Program-made: the position numbers and the translations under genes | Source: Gemmatimonadaceae bacterium | Lineage (GTDB): Bacteria > Gemmatimonadota > Gemmatimonadetes > Gemmatimonadales > Gemmatimonadaceae | Assembly (NCBI GenBank): GCA_020851455.1 | Contig: JADZCT010000047.1 | Location: 1 to 64,000 of the forward strand | Length of the DNA stretch: 64,000 bases | Direction of reading: 5' to 3' | The notes under the pieces: model-generated | Seen by the model: only the letters and a program-made list of their open reading frames with translations | The model's database searches: none | Told to the model about the DNA's origin: nothing | Shown: positions 24,746 through 35,781 of the stretch, in pieces | Numbering within the stretch: position 1 is the stretch's first letter | Layout: every line of letters begins with the position of its first letter

Positions 24746-26136
24746 CGGCGCATCGGCGGTGGCCGCTTCGCTGACGACGCGGGCTTGCGGGCAGAGTCCG
24801 CCGGCTGGACTATAAGGCCTGACACCTGTCCATGCACCCGCACACGATCAAGGGAACGATCGGGGTTGAAGTCCGCCACGATGACCAGTCCGGTGACGTA
24901 GTTGACCACCGGCATGGAGTCGGGCAAGCTCACCCTGTCGCGGGCCGATTGTTGCCATGACTGCGCCGCGCCGCTCGCGGTCACCGTCCGGATGGACGCA
25001 GCAGAATCTGGAGCCGCGAGGGAGTCGAATGTGGCTATGATCGTGTCGCCGGCGAGCCAATCCCGGTCTCTCGACGAGATCTTTGCCGAGTCCGGAACCG
25101 ACTCCGCGCGCGCACGGCCGATCGCCGTGATTGACCGCAACACCTGCGCCGGCATCTCCACGTCAATGGAGTCGGCATGGATCTCACGTCCGGGCTGCCT
25201 GGCCAGCGCCCTCCCGATGCCCCATGCGACCGAACGCACGAGGCGCCGGTCGGCCAGTTGCAGTTCGATCGAGTCGGCGGTGAGAGTCACGCTTCCATTC
25301 CGGGCGCGGCCTTTGCCTGAGCTTCGCACGCGGTCCGCCTGGCGGTTCCGGGAGTGGATGTCAATCTTCTCTCCGTCCAGTTCATACGGGTCGGACCCCG
25401 TGCCGGAAAGCCGCGGCGCGCGGCGCAGCGCGATGGCTTCCCTGCCCTGATCCACGAGCATGGAATCGGCGGTTCCAACGAGATCGGGCCGCCGCAGGAT
25501 CACCTTGGAGATTGCATAGACGAGAGAGTCATTGTCGCTGATGATGGAGTCCGCCACGACGTGCGTCGAGTCACCGGCCGGAGTCGCTGACCCCGCATCG
25601 GCGGGGCTGATCCAGATGTCGGGCCGGCCGCCTGCGTCGAGGCGCGAGCGCGCCCGCAACCCGGGCTTCGCCCGCAGGTACGTGGCCTGCGGGCCGCTGA
25701 AGACCGTGCCAGTGCTTGTGCGGCCGTGCACACTGCCCTCGGCCACCAGCCGCTCGTCGCCCATGAAGTACGTCACGCGATCGGCGTTCAGTTCCACTCG
25801 CTGCTCGGTGTAACGGACGCGTCCGATGAGGTACACGAGGCGCTGGTCACCGTACTGCTCGGCGCTGTCGGCAGTGACTCGCTGGTCAGAGTTGGCGCAA
25901 AACGCATCAACTCCGCCTCCCACGAAATAATTACTGCGGCCAGGACTCGCAGGCACCGAGAGCACGTGCGTAGTGACTACTCCATTCACCACGACGCCGC
26001 GGAACTGCAGGAGGCAGTCGTTCTCCGGCGCCTGGGCGGACGCCGGGTGCGCTGCCGTCTGTGCCGTACCGATCCGTACCGCCGACAACAGCGCAACGGC
26101 GACCAACAGCGTGCGCACGCCACGTGCCCGCCTCAC
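24742..26136 (-). CDS. lptA: OstA/LptA-family periplasmic LPS transport protein (long form)
   Basis: 464 residues, starting with GTG 26136 that overlaps the lptC stop. A signal peptide covers about residues 1-25 (hydrophobic core LLVAVALLSAV). The rest is made of OstA-type beta-jellyroll repeats, seen as recurring 'ADS...L...G.V' units (RVTADSAEQYGDQRLVYLIG, LNADRVTYFMGDERLVAEGS). LptA bridges the inner and outer membrane parts of the Lpt system. E. coli LptA is only about 185 residues, so this is a much longer protein or one resembling the N-terminal domain of LptD without its barrel. Position between lptC and lptB supports LptA. Confidence 0.8.
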   Translation of the reverse strand: MRRARGVRTLLVAVALLSAVRIGTAQTAAHPASAQAPENDCLLQFRGVVVNGVVTTHVLSVPASPGRSNYFVGGGVDAFCANSDQRVTADSAEQYGDQRLVYLIGRVRYTEQRVELNADRVTYFMGDERLVAEGSVHGRTSTGTVFSGPQATYLRAKPGLRARSRLDAGGRPDIWISPADAGSATPAGDSTHVVADSIISDNDSLVYAISKVILRRPDLVGTADSMLVDQGREAIALRRAPRLSGTGSDPYELDGEKIDIHSRNRQADRVRSSGKGRARNGSVTLTADSIELQLADRRLVRSVAWGIGRALARQPGREIHADSIDVEMPAQVLRSITAIGRARAESVPDSAKISSRDRDWLAGDTIIATFDSLAAPDSAASIRTVTASGAAQSWQQSARDRVSLPDSMPVVNYVTGLVIVADFNPDRSLDRVRVHGQVSGLIVQPADSARKPASSAKRPPPMRR

Positions 26137-26681
26137 GGCACAGTCACTGCGCCGGCCTTGGCGCTCAACATCCTCGACACACGCATCGTCGAGAGGTCCG
26201 CGTCGGACGTGAACCCGATGCCGCGCACTTCGCGCCCCGGCTCCGACAGGAAGAAAGTCGTATCGCTCGAAATCTGGTTGAGGCGTTGGTCGAACTTGCA
26301 GTACGGAGTCTCCAGCCGCTTGCTGTCAATCGAGTTGATCATGACGTCGCCGCGCGCCTCGAGCACTCCCAGGCGCGTGTCATAGACGCCCTCACGCGCC
26401 TGGATAATCCCTTCCTTTGCGCCATTCGACCCGAAGAACGTTCCCCGAACCGGCCGAAGGATCAGGCGTGTGTTGTTGTTGAAGAAATACGCTGTATCGC
26501 CTTCGACATGCGCGCGGAGCAGGCCGGCGTCAGTGATGTCGAACCTGGCGCCCGACATCACCTGATCGGCAGAATCCGCGAGGGGATTCGCGCCTGCCAC
26601 CGGCGGTGCGACGTCTTTCCCGCAGGCGATTCCGAGCACCGCAGCGCACACGACCGACGCTACTGTCAGCAGCCGGCTCAC
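26133..26681 (-). CDS. lptC: LPS export protein LptC
   Basis: Periplasmic protein that passes LPS from LptB2FG to LptA. 182 residues. The N-terminal hydrophobic stretch ends in LGIACGKD, an imperfect lipobox with Cys20, so the protein may be a lipoprotein instead of carrying the usual single helix. The jellyroll region (EGIIQAREGVYDTRLGVLEARG, LETPYCKFDQRLNQISSD) is the LptC/DUF1239 pattern. The start is GTG 26681, overlapping the kdsD stop. Confidence 0.85.
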   Translation of the reverse strand: MSRLLTVASVVCAAVLGIACGKDVAPPVAGANPLADSADQVMSGARFDITDAGLLRAHVEGDTAYFFNNNTRLILRPVRGTFFGSNGAKEGIIQAREGVYDTRLGVLEARGDVMINSIDSKRLETPYCKFDQRLNQISSDTTFFLSEPGREVRGIGFTSDADLSTMRVSRMLSAKAGAVTVP

Positions 26682-27643
26682 GCCACACCAGCCCGCATGA
26701 GGTCATGCAGGTGGACAACGCCAATCACGTGGCCACCCCCGTCGAGCACGGGCATCGCAACGACACCGTGCTTCTGCATGCGGAATACGACGGCACTGCC
26801 CAGCTCATCGCCGACGGCCGTCTTCGGCTCGCGTGTCATGACGCTGGCGGCAGGAATGGACCAGATATCCGATGTGCCTTCCATGAGGCGCGTGAGGTCG
26901 CCCGTGGTGATGACTCCGGCGAGTCGGCGCGTACCGTCGGTGACCAGCGCGATGCCCCGCCTCTTGGCAAGGTGCACCACCGCGTCCCGCATCGACGCAT
27001 CCGGGGGCAGCAGCGGGAGGTCATCAGACACCATCACGTCGGATACCCGGGTCAGCAGTTGCCGGCCGAGTGCCCCGCCTGGGTGAAGCCGCGCAAAGTC
27101 CTCACGCCTGAAGTTCTTCTCCTGGAGCAACGCCACGGCCAGCGCGTCGCCCAGCGCGAGGGCGACCGTCGTGCTCGTCGTCGGGGCGAGGTCGTGGGGG
27201 CACGCTTCCTCGCGGACCGAGCCATCGAGCGCGACGTCGCAATGGCGCGCGAGGGTGGACTCCCGTAGGGCCGTGATCGCGACGGTTCTGACGCCGAGCC
27301 GCTTGAGCTGCTCCAGCAGCGGCATGAGTTCCGCGGTCTCGCCGCTCTTGGAGATCAGGATGGCAACGTCGTCACTCGACACGATGCCGAGGTCGCCGTG
27401 CACGCTTTCGACGGGATGAAGAAAAGTCGCGGGAGTGCCGGTAGAGGTGAGTGTTGCGGCGATCTTGCGGCCCACCAGCCCCGACTTGCCGACACCGGCC
27501 ACGATCACGCGCCCTCGGGAGCGCGCCATCATCCGCACCGCGTCGGCGAATGCGCCGTCAATGTGCGCCTCCGCGTCGGCCAGCGCATCACGTTCCATGT
27601 GGATGACCCGGCGCCCGCGTTCGATGATCAGGTCGGCGCTCAT
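26678..27643 (-). CDS. kdsD: D-arabinose 5-phosphate isomerase KdsD/KpsF
   Basis: Isomerises ribulose 5-phosphate to arabinose 5-phosphate, the first step of KDO synthesis. 321 residues: an SIS sugar-isomerase domain (about 30-175; VAGVGKSGLVGRKIAATLTS, then HGDLGIVSSDDVAILISKSG) followed by two CBS domains (about 200-320). The domain order and HPGGALGRQLL near residue 190 are typical. It overlaps kdsA by 4 nt. A kdsC phosphatase gene, which often follows, is not here. Confidence 0.95.
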   Translation of the reverse strand: MSADLIIERGRRVIHMERDALADAEAHIDGAFADAVRMMARSRGRVIVAGVGKSGLVGRKIAATLTSTGTPATFLHPVESVHGDLGIVSSDDVAILISKSGETAELMPLLEQLKRLGVRTVAITALRESTLARHCDVALDGSVREEACPHDLAPTTSTTVALALGDALAVALLQEKNFRREDFARLHPGGALGRQLLTRVSDVMVSDDLPLLPPDASMRDAVVHLAKRRGIALVTDGTRRLAGVITTGDLTRLMEGTSDIWSIPAASVMTREPKTAVGDELGSAVVFRMQKHGVVAMPVLDGGGHVIGVVHLHDLMRAGVA

Positions 27644-28497
27644 ACCCGACCGCTCCGCCGCTTCGCGCGCACCGCTGCCCAGACATCAACCGCGCGCGTG
27701 ATCAGGTCGGGTAACGCCTTGAGCGGGATCATGTTCGGGCCATCGCTCGGCGCGTTGTCGGGATCGGGGTGGGTCTCGAGAAAAAGCCCGTTGGCCCCGG
27801 CCGCGACCGCCGCGAGCACGAGCGGCACGATCATTTCGCGAACACCACCGCTGGCGCCGCCCTTGCCCCGCCCTGGCTGCTGCACCGAATGCGTTCCGTC
27901 AAAGACCACCGGACATCCCGTCGCTGCAGCCATCCTGGGCAACGATCGCATGTCAACCACGAGGTCGCCGTAACCGAAGAACGAACCGCGCTCCGTCACC
28001 GCGACTTCCCGTGACCGGCGACGCGGGGCGCCGGTCGCCTCGCGGTTTCCCGCGCGGACTTTGTCCACTGCCCCGCGCATTCCTTCGGGATGCAGCCACT
28101 GCCCTTTCTTCACGTTCACCGCGCGCCCCGTGCGGCCGGCGGCGATAAGCAGGTCGGTCTGGCGGCACAGGAAGGCCGGTATCTGGAGCACATCCGCGAC
28201 CGCCGCCGCTTCCGCGCACTGCGGCGGCTCGTGCACGTCGGTGAGGATCGGCAGTCCGGTGCGGGCGCGCACCCGGTCGAGGGCTTCGAGGCCGTCGTGC
28301 AGCCCGGGGCCCCTGAATGCGCCTGCGTTGGACCGGTTGGCCTTGTCGAAGCTTGCCTTGAACACTATGCCGCCCGGCACCCGCTCGGCGAGCCGCGCAA
28401 GCGCGTCGGCCACGCGGAAGTTCAGGCGGTCGGATTCAGCAACGCACGGACCGGCTATCAGAAACAGCCGATCACGCGGGAAGACGGGACTCGGCAC
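27640..28497 (-). CDS. kdsA: 3-deoxy-8-phosphooctulonate (KDO-8-P) synthase, metal-dependent type
   Basis: Condenses arabinose 5-phosphate with PEP to KDO 8-phosphate. 285 residues; FKASFDKANRSN near 46 and TDVHEPPQ near 87 are family signatures. Cys18 in FLIAGPCVAESD marks the metal-dependent class; metal-free enzymes such as E. coli's have Asn there. A basic insert of about a dozen residues (EATGAPRRRSRE) precedes the VTERGSFFGYGDL loop. The GTG at 28497 lies 4 nt after the pyrG stop. Confidence 0.95.
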   Translation of the reverse strand: MPSPVFPRDRLFLIAGPCVAESDRLNFRVADALARLAERVPGGIVFKASFDKANRSNAGAFRGPGLHDGLEALDRVRARTGLPILTDVHEPPQCAEAAAVADVLQIPAFLCRQTDLLIAAGRTGRAVNVKKGQWLHPEGMRGAVDKVRAGNREATGAPRRRSREVAVTERGSFFGYGDLVVDMRSLPRMAAATGCPVVFDGTHSVQQPGRGKGGASGGVREMIVPLVLAAVAAGANGLFLETHPDPDNAPSDGPNMIPLKALPDLITRAVDVWAAVRAKRRSGRV

Positions 28498-28501
28498 CAG
28501 C

Positions 28502-30971
<2,470 letters not shown>

Positions 30972-31019
30972 CGGCGTGTACCGAACCTCGTTCCTGTGGA
31001 TGCAAGATTCACGCCACGC

Positions 31020-31049
31020 AATATACGCGCCGGCGCTGCTGGATGGGAA
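31020..31049 (-). promoter_or_regulatory. Candidate promoter of the kdsB operon
   Basis: On the - strand, TATATT (31025-31020) is preceded at 18 nt by TTCCCA (31049-31044, 4 of 6 with TTGACA). It lies about 50 nt before the kdsB ATG in the only sizeable gap before this operon. Confidence 0.35.
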
Positions 31050-31059
31050 TCGCTTCCGG

Positions 31060-31073
31060 GGCAATGCATTGCC
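31060..31073. promoter_or_regulatory. 14-bp perfect palindrome upstream of kdsB
   Basis: GGCAATGCATTGCC is its own reverse complement. It lies 11 nt upstream of the candidate -35 box of the kdsB operon, a place suited to an activator site. No regulator is proposed. Confidence 0.4.
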
Positions 31074-31102
31074 ACGATGGCCGGCTCGCGCGTTGCGCCG
31101 CC

Positions 31103-31702
31103 TCAGGCGGGCGCCGTAGCCACGGCGCCGGCGAGCGACAGAAAGTTGGCGAGCAACGCCCGCCCACCCTGCGTCAGAATGGACTCGGGATGAAACTGTA
31201 CGCCCCACACCGGATGCACCGCGTGGTGCATGGCATGGATCTCCGTTTCATCGTCATCCGCCGTGGCGTCAACTACCAGGCCTGCCGGCAGCGTCCTGCG
31301 TTCCACGACGAGCGAGTGGTAACGCATGACCTCCAGTGGATTGGGGAGGCCGGCGAAGATCCCGGCGCCGGTGTGCCGGATCCGGGATGTCTTGCCGTGC
31401 ATCACCCCGCGCGGGGCGCGGATTACCCGCCCGCCATACGCGGCGCCTATCGCCTGATGGCCAAGGCAGACGCCCAGGATCGGGATACGCGGGCCAAGCG
31501 CCTCGATGACGGGCACGCAGATACCGGCTTCCGCGGGCGTGCAGGGCCCGGGCGACAGCACTATCGCCTGCGGCCCCAGCGCTTCGACCTCGGCCACCGT
31601 GAGCGCATCGTTCCGTTCCACCCGCAGGTCGGCGCCGAGTGCGCCCAGGTGCTGGACGAGGTTGTACGTGAACGAGTCGTAGTTGTCAACGACGAGGATC
31701 AT
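31103..31702 (-). CDS. pabA: Glutamine amidotransferase, anthranilate/aminodeoxychorismate synthase component II
   Basis: Supplies ammonia from glutamine for tryptophan or folate synthesis. 199 residues, with the class I triad: C79 in GVCLGHQAIG, H171 and E173 in WGVQFHPES. MILVVDNYDSFTYNLVQHL is the family N-terminus. No trpE or pabB is adjacent, so trpG and pabA cannot be told apart and the enzyme may serve both pathways. Confidence 0.93.
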   Translation of the reverse strand: MILVVDNYDSFTYNLVQHLGALGADLRVERNDALTVAEVEALGPQAIVLSPGPCTPAEAGICVPVIEALGPRIPILGVCLGHQAIGAAYGGRVIRAPRGVMHGKTSRIRHTGAGIFAGLPNPLEVMRYHSLVVERRTLPAGLVVDATADDDETEIHAMHHAVHPVWGVQFHPESILTQGGRALLANFLSLAGAVATAPA

Positions 31703-31784
31703 GAGCGCAACTTAGCGGCACCGCCGGCCCTCAGCCCAGGGAGGTCAACCGACTCGCGCGCGTTTGTGGCATCAGCGTCCATGG

Positions 31785-32702
31785 TCAGCCCCTCGGATGG
31801 AACTGCTTGTGAACGGACCTCAGATACTCGCGGTCAACATGCGTGTATATCTGCGTCGTCGAAATATCCACGTGCCCCAGCATCTCCTGCACCGCCCGCA
31901 GGTCCGCGCCGCCCTCGAGCAAGTGCGTGGCGAAGGAGTGCCGTAGCGTGTGCGGGGTAACGCGTACCGTGATTCCAGCACGCTTGACGTGCTTGCGCAG
32001 AATCTCCCACGCCCCCATCCTGGTGAGCGGCTTGCCGCGCGCGTTCAGGAAGAGTATCCCCTTGCCGGCGCCGCGCTCCAGGTCGGGGCGCAGCGCCCGC
32101 ATGTAGAGCGCTACGGCGCCGATCGCCGAGCGGCCCATTGGCACGATGCGTTCCTTGCCTCCCTTTCCAAAGATGCGCACGACCCCTTCGTCTAGCGCCA
32201 CGTCCTTGACCTTCGCCGAGATCCACTCACTTACCCGGAGCCCCGATCCGTACGCCAACTCGAGCATCGCGCGGTCGCGGAGCGCGAGCGGCGAGTCGAG
32301 CGACGCCGCGTCGAGCAGGCGGCGCACGTCGGCCGCCGACAGCACCGCCGGCAGGGTGCGCCAGCGCTTCGGGGTCTCCAGTCGTCCGGAAGGATCGCGC
32401 TCAACCTTGCCTTCACCGGATAGGTACGCGAAGTAGGTCCGGATCGCGCTGACCGAGCGACGAATGCTCGACGGCGCCAGGCCAAGGTCTTTGAGGTGAT
32501 ACACGAACGCGCGGAGGGCAGCAGGATCAACCGCTTCAGGACTGTCGACGCCCTTCAGCGTCACCCACTCCACCATGCGCGCAAGATCGCGCTTGTATGC
32601 CTCCACGGTGCGCGAGCTGGCGCCCTTCTCGAATGCCAGGTACTCAACGAATCCGTCCACCATGAAGGCGCGGCTGTCCGGCAGGCGTGGACGACGCGGC
32701 AT
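31785..32702 (-). CDS. xerD: Tyrosine recombinase XerD
   Basis: Site-specific recombinase that, with XerC, resolves chromosome dimers at dif. 305 residues: N-terminal SAM-like DNA-binding domain (about 14-98) and catalytic domain with R156 (GLRVSEW), K180 (GKGGKER), H251 and R254 (HTLRHSFATHLL), H277 (GHVDISTTQIY) and the nucleophile Y286. Start ATG 32702 lies 2 nt after the dedA stop; ATG 32663 is possible. XerC versus XerD is chosen from overall pattern. A matching dif site is 17 kb away at 14798. Confidence 0.92.
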   Translation of the reverse strand: MPRRPRLPDSRAFMVDGFVEYLAFEKGASSRTVEAYKRDLARMVEWVTLKGVDSPEAVDPAALRAFVYHLKDLGLAPSSIRRSVSAIRTYFAYLSGEGKVERDPSGRLETPKRWRTLPAVLSAADVRRLLDAASLDSPLALRDRAMLELAYGSGLRVSEWISAKVKDVALDEGVVRIFGKGGKERIVPMGRSAIGAVALYMRALRPDLERGAGKGILFLNARGKPLTRMGAWEILRKHVKRAGITVRVTPHTLRHSFATHLLEGGADLRAVQEMLGHVDISTTQIYTHVDREYLRSVHKQFHPRG

Positions 32703-32704
32703 CC

Positions 32705-33349
32705 CTATTCTTCCGCCTTCCTCTCTGCCCGCGACTCCCGCTTGAAGCGACGCTGGCGCCAGGCAACCCATCCAACGATGAGCGCGAGCGCGAGCACCGC
32801 GGCCGCAGTGAGTCCGACCCGCCTGAGCAATCGCTCCGTTGCGAAGCGAAGCATCTCCCAGTCGCTGCCGATCCTGAACGCCAGCGCGGCGATCATTCCA
32901 TACCAGATCACGGAGGCCAGCGTGATGAGGCTGATCGCAAGCGCGAATGGCACCCGCAGCATACCGGCCACGGGGGGGACGAACATGCGCAGGCCAGGCA
33001 CGAACCTGCCGATGAAGAGCGCGCTGAGGCCATAGCGCCCGTACAGCGCCTCGAGCTGCCGCTCCGCCGAGTCCACGCCGAATCGCTTGAGCTGCGCATG
33101 CATCCACGCCGCCCCGTAGCGGCGCGCCAGCCAGTACACGAGGGCCGACCCGACGGACATTCCACCAACGATTACCACTATGGTCACCGCGAGGCTCGCA
33201 TTCTGCCTTGCGGCCAGGAATGAGCCAAACGCCACCAGCACATCCGCGGGGACCGGGGGGAAGACCGCCTCGATGAACGCCATCAGTCCCAGGAGGCCGT
33301 ACAGCGTTCCCAGGGGGAGGCGACCGGCCCAGTCGAGGAACGCCTGCAC
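32705..33349 (-). CDS. DedA-family membrane protein
   Basis: 214 residues, with about five hydrophobic segments and a basic tail. The family core is clear: FIEAVFPPVPADVLVAFGSFLAA near 26-47, then the FIGRFVPGLRMFVPPVAGML block near 112-131 with the conserved arginines. Members flip or recycle lipid carriers and phospholipids; some transport undecaprenyl phosphate. GTG start 33349, 2 nt after the ispF stop. Confidence 0.88.
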   Translation of the reverse strand: MQAFLDWAGRLPLGTLYGLLGLMAFIEAVFPPVPADVLVAFGSFLAARQNASLAVTIVVIVGGMSVGSALVYWLARRYGAAWMHAQLKRFGVDSAERQLEALYGRYGLSALFIGRFVPGLRMFVPPVAGMLRVPFALAISLITLASVIWYGMIAALAFRIGSDWEMLRFATERLLRRVGLTAAAVLALALIVGWVAWRQRRFKRESRAERKAEE

Positions 33350-33351
33350 CG

Positions 33352-33834
33352 TCAGCCCCCTTGGCGGGCCACGAGCACCGTGGCGACGACTGCGAGACCT
33401 TCGCTCCGCCCGATCCAGCCCATCCGTTCGTTCGTCTTTCCCTTCACGAACACGGCGTCCGCTGCAATGGACATCGCCGCCGCGAGGTTGCGGCGGATCT
33501 CGTCGCGGGCGGGCGCGATCTTCGGGATCTCGCTAATCACGGTCACGTCCACGTTGCCCACCGTCCATCCGGCTTCGGCGAGCACGCGGGCAGCGAGCCG
33601 GAGCATCTCCACCGAGCTGCGACCTCTGTTGGCCGGGTCCGAATCCGGAAACATCGTTCCGATGTCGCCCATGGCCGCAGCGCCGAGTAAGGCGTCGGTC
33701 ACCGCGTGGCAGACAGCGTCCGCGTCGGAATGGCCATCGAGCGCCACGCCGGCAGGTATCCGGACGCCGCCGAGAAGCACGCCGTCGCCTGGAACGAACC
33801 GGTGCGAATCGTACCCGATGCCAACGCGCGTCAC
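33352..33834 (-). CDS. ispF: 2-C-methyl-D-erythritol 2,4-cyclodiphosphate synthase
   Basis: Cyclises CDP-methylerythritol 2-phosphate in the MEP isoprenoid pathway, supplying the side chains of menaquinone and undecaprenol. 160 residues. Zinc ligands D9 and H11 in GYDSHRF and H42 in the LDGHSDADAV block; GDIGTMFPDSDP near 57. Start GTG 33834. No ispD is fused or adjacent. Confidence 0.96.
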   Translation of the reverse strand: MTRVGIGYDSHRFVPGDGVLLGGVRIPAGVALDGHSDADAVCHAVTDALLGAAAMGDIGTMFPDSDPANRGRSSVEMLRLAARVLAEAGWTVGNVDVTVISEIPKIAPARDEIRRNLAAAMSIAADAVFVKGKTNERMGWIGRSEGLAVVATVLVARQGG

Positions 33835-33871
33835 TTCGCTCTCCCGCGGAGCCAGCCTCCGCCTCAGTTGG

Positions 33872-34903
33872 CTAGACCGCCACTGCCTCTTCGATCAGTT
33901 CGTAGTTCTGGCGTCGGCGGCGAGGCTCGAATCCAGCCCCTCGAATCAGCGACTCGATCTCTCCAATCGTCGTCCGGTGCGTCGTGTTCGCAGCCGACAC
34001 GACATTCTCCTCGATCATCAGGGAACCGAAGTCGTTGCACCCATAATGAAGCGCGATCTGTCCAAGCTTCATTCCCATCGTGACCCAGCTTGCCTGAACG
34101 TTGGGGATATTATCGAGCGCAATGCGCGCCAGCGCGATCGTCCGCAGGTACTCGACCGCATCCGTCTTTGGCATCGCGCTCATCGAAGGCGTATTCTCCG
34201 GCTGGAGCGGCCAGCAGATGAACGCCGTAAACCCGCCCGTGCGCGCCTGCAGGTCGCGAAGTCGCTGCAGGTGCTCGATCCGGTCCTCCAGCCTCTCGCC
34301 TATCCCGTACATCATCGTGCAGCTCGTGCGCAGCCCTTCCTGGTGCGCGATCTCCATCACTTCGAGCCAGCGCTCCGCGCTCGCCTTCTTTTTCGCCACC
34401 CGGTCGCGCACGCGCTGCACCAGGATCTCGCCGCCTGCGCCCGGAATCGAGTCGAGCCCGGCGGCGACCAGTTCGCGGATCACCGTTCGGGCGTCCATGC
34501 GGTAGAGCGTGCTCCAGAAGTCAACTTCGCTCGGACTGAACCCGTGCACGTGAATCGGGTGGTGCGCCTTGATGTACCTGAGGAGGTCGAGGTACCAGTC
34601 GAACGGGATGTACGGGTTGTGGCCGCCCTGGATGAGTATCTGAACCCCCCCGAGCGCCTTCACCTCGTCAATCTTCGCGCCTATCTGCTCGTACGACAGG
34701 GTCCACCCGGCGCCGTCCTGCGGGCGTCGGTAGAACGCGCAGAAACCGCAGTCCGCGACGCATACGTTCGTATAGTTGATGTTGCGGTCCACAATGTACG
34801 TGACGATCCCGTCCGGGTGCATCTCTCTGCGGATTCGATCCGCCTCGGCTCCGAGATCGAGCAACGGCGCGTTCCGGTAGAACTCGAGCAGGTCGCGATT
34901 CAT
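33872..34903 (-). CDS. mqnC: Cyclic dehypoxanthinyl futalosine synthase MqnC
   Basis: Radical SAM enzyme that cyclises dehypoxanthinyl futalosine in the futalosine route to menaquinone. 343 residues from ATG 34903 (ATGA overlap with mqnA). The 4Fe-4S motif is canonical CX3CX2C at C48, C52, C55 (NVCVADCGFCAFYR). Later blocks ILIQGGHNP, GAGGEIL and SWVTMGMKLGQIALHYGCND are typical. It lies in mqnE-mqnA-mqnC order. Confidence 0.95.
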   Translation of the reverse strand: MNRDLLEFYRNAPLLDLGAEADRIRREMHPDGIVTYIVDRNINYTNVCVADCGFCAFYRRPQDGAGWTLSYEQIGAKIDEVKALGGVQILIQGGHNPYIPFDWYLDLLRYIKAHHPIHVHGFSPSEVDFWSTLYRMDARTVIRELVAAGLDSIPGAGGEILVQRVRDRVAKKKASAERWLEVMEIAHQEGLRTSCTMMYGIGERLEDRIEHLQRLRDLQARTGGFTAFICWPLQPENTPSMSAMPKTDAVEYLRTIALARIALDNIPNVQASWVTMGMKLGQIALHYGCNDFGSLMIEENVVSAANTTHRTTIGEIESLIRGAGFEPRRRRQNYELIEEAVAV

Positions 34904-35781
34904 GAGGCCACCCTTGCTGCAGGGATGAACGACAGCCGGCTTGGCGGCACACGCCCGGCGACCGCGAGTCGGCGGAAGAACTCGGTCAACCCTTCGAGGT
35001 GCGGGTATGACAGGCCGTAGTCGAGGTCGGCGAGGTACGCCCGGCATGTGCCGCGAGCGACTCCGGTGCGCCGCTCGGCTTCCGCGGCGAGGTCGTCAAG
35101 GTGCGAGAGCCCCCAGTTGCGGCTCTCGATGAGAGAACCGTGCAGCCGCAGCGCGTCAGCCGTCGCAGCCCCACGTCTCGCCACCCAAACGGCGAAGACG
35201 AACGGCAGGCCGGTCCATTCCTTCCAGGCCGCGCCGAGATCGTATCGGTGCGTAAACGACGACGGCAACGCGCCGGCCGACAGCATGAGAGCCGCATCGC
35301 CGATCACCAGCCGGGCCGCGACACGCTCGCCCGGCAAGCCCTCGCGGCTCGCGTCGCGCCCGTCCCTGCTGAAATCGCGCGCTTCGGCGTCGCCCTGCAC
35401 GAAGACCGGCCGGGCGCGCCAGACGTTCTCGAAGAGCAGCTCGAGCAGGCGAACGCTCGTCATCGAGCTCCTGCTCACCACCACGCGGCAGCCCGTGAGC
35501 TCTGGCGCCGGTCGGTCGGAGAACAGGACGACGCTCTGCACTGGCCCGTCGCAGCTGATCGCAAGGTCCGGGAGCAGCAGGTAGCGATCCCACCCGTGCG
35601 CGTACTCGACGGCCGAGATCACGCTTACGTCGAGGTGCCCGCCCGCCATCTTCGCGTTGAGTGCGGTTGGCACGCCGTCAACGAGGTCCGCATTAAGCCT
35701 GACAACTCCACGGTCAATCGCGCCGTACACCGGGTAGCAGTTCACGTACGGGATGCGGCCGACGCGCAGCCTCTCGGTCAT
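34900..35781 (-). CDS. mqnA: Chorismate dehydratase MqnA
   Basis: Dehydrates chorismate to 3-enolpyruvylbenzoate, the entry step of the futalosine pathway. 293 residues with a periplasmic-binding-protein-like fold. RVGRIPYVNCYPVYGAID at the N-terminus, DVSVISAVEYA near 51, and IGDAALML near 165 are family signatures. ATGA overlaps on both sides join it to mqnE and mqnC. Confidence 0.94.
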   Translation of the reverse strand: MTERLRVGRIPYVNCYPVYGAIDRGVVRLNADLVDGVPTALNAKMAGGHLDVSVISAVEYAHGWDRYLLLPDLAISCDGPVQSVVLFSDRPAPELTGCRVVVSRSSMTSVRLLELLFENVWRARPVFVQGDAEARDFSRDGRDASREGLPGERVAARLVIGDAALMLSAGALPSSFTHRYDLGAAWKEWTGLPFVFAVWVARRGAATADALRLHGSLIESRNWGLSHLDDLAAEAERRTGVARGTCRAYLADLDYGLSYPHLEGLTEFFRRLAVAGRVPPSRLSFIPAARVAS

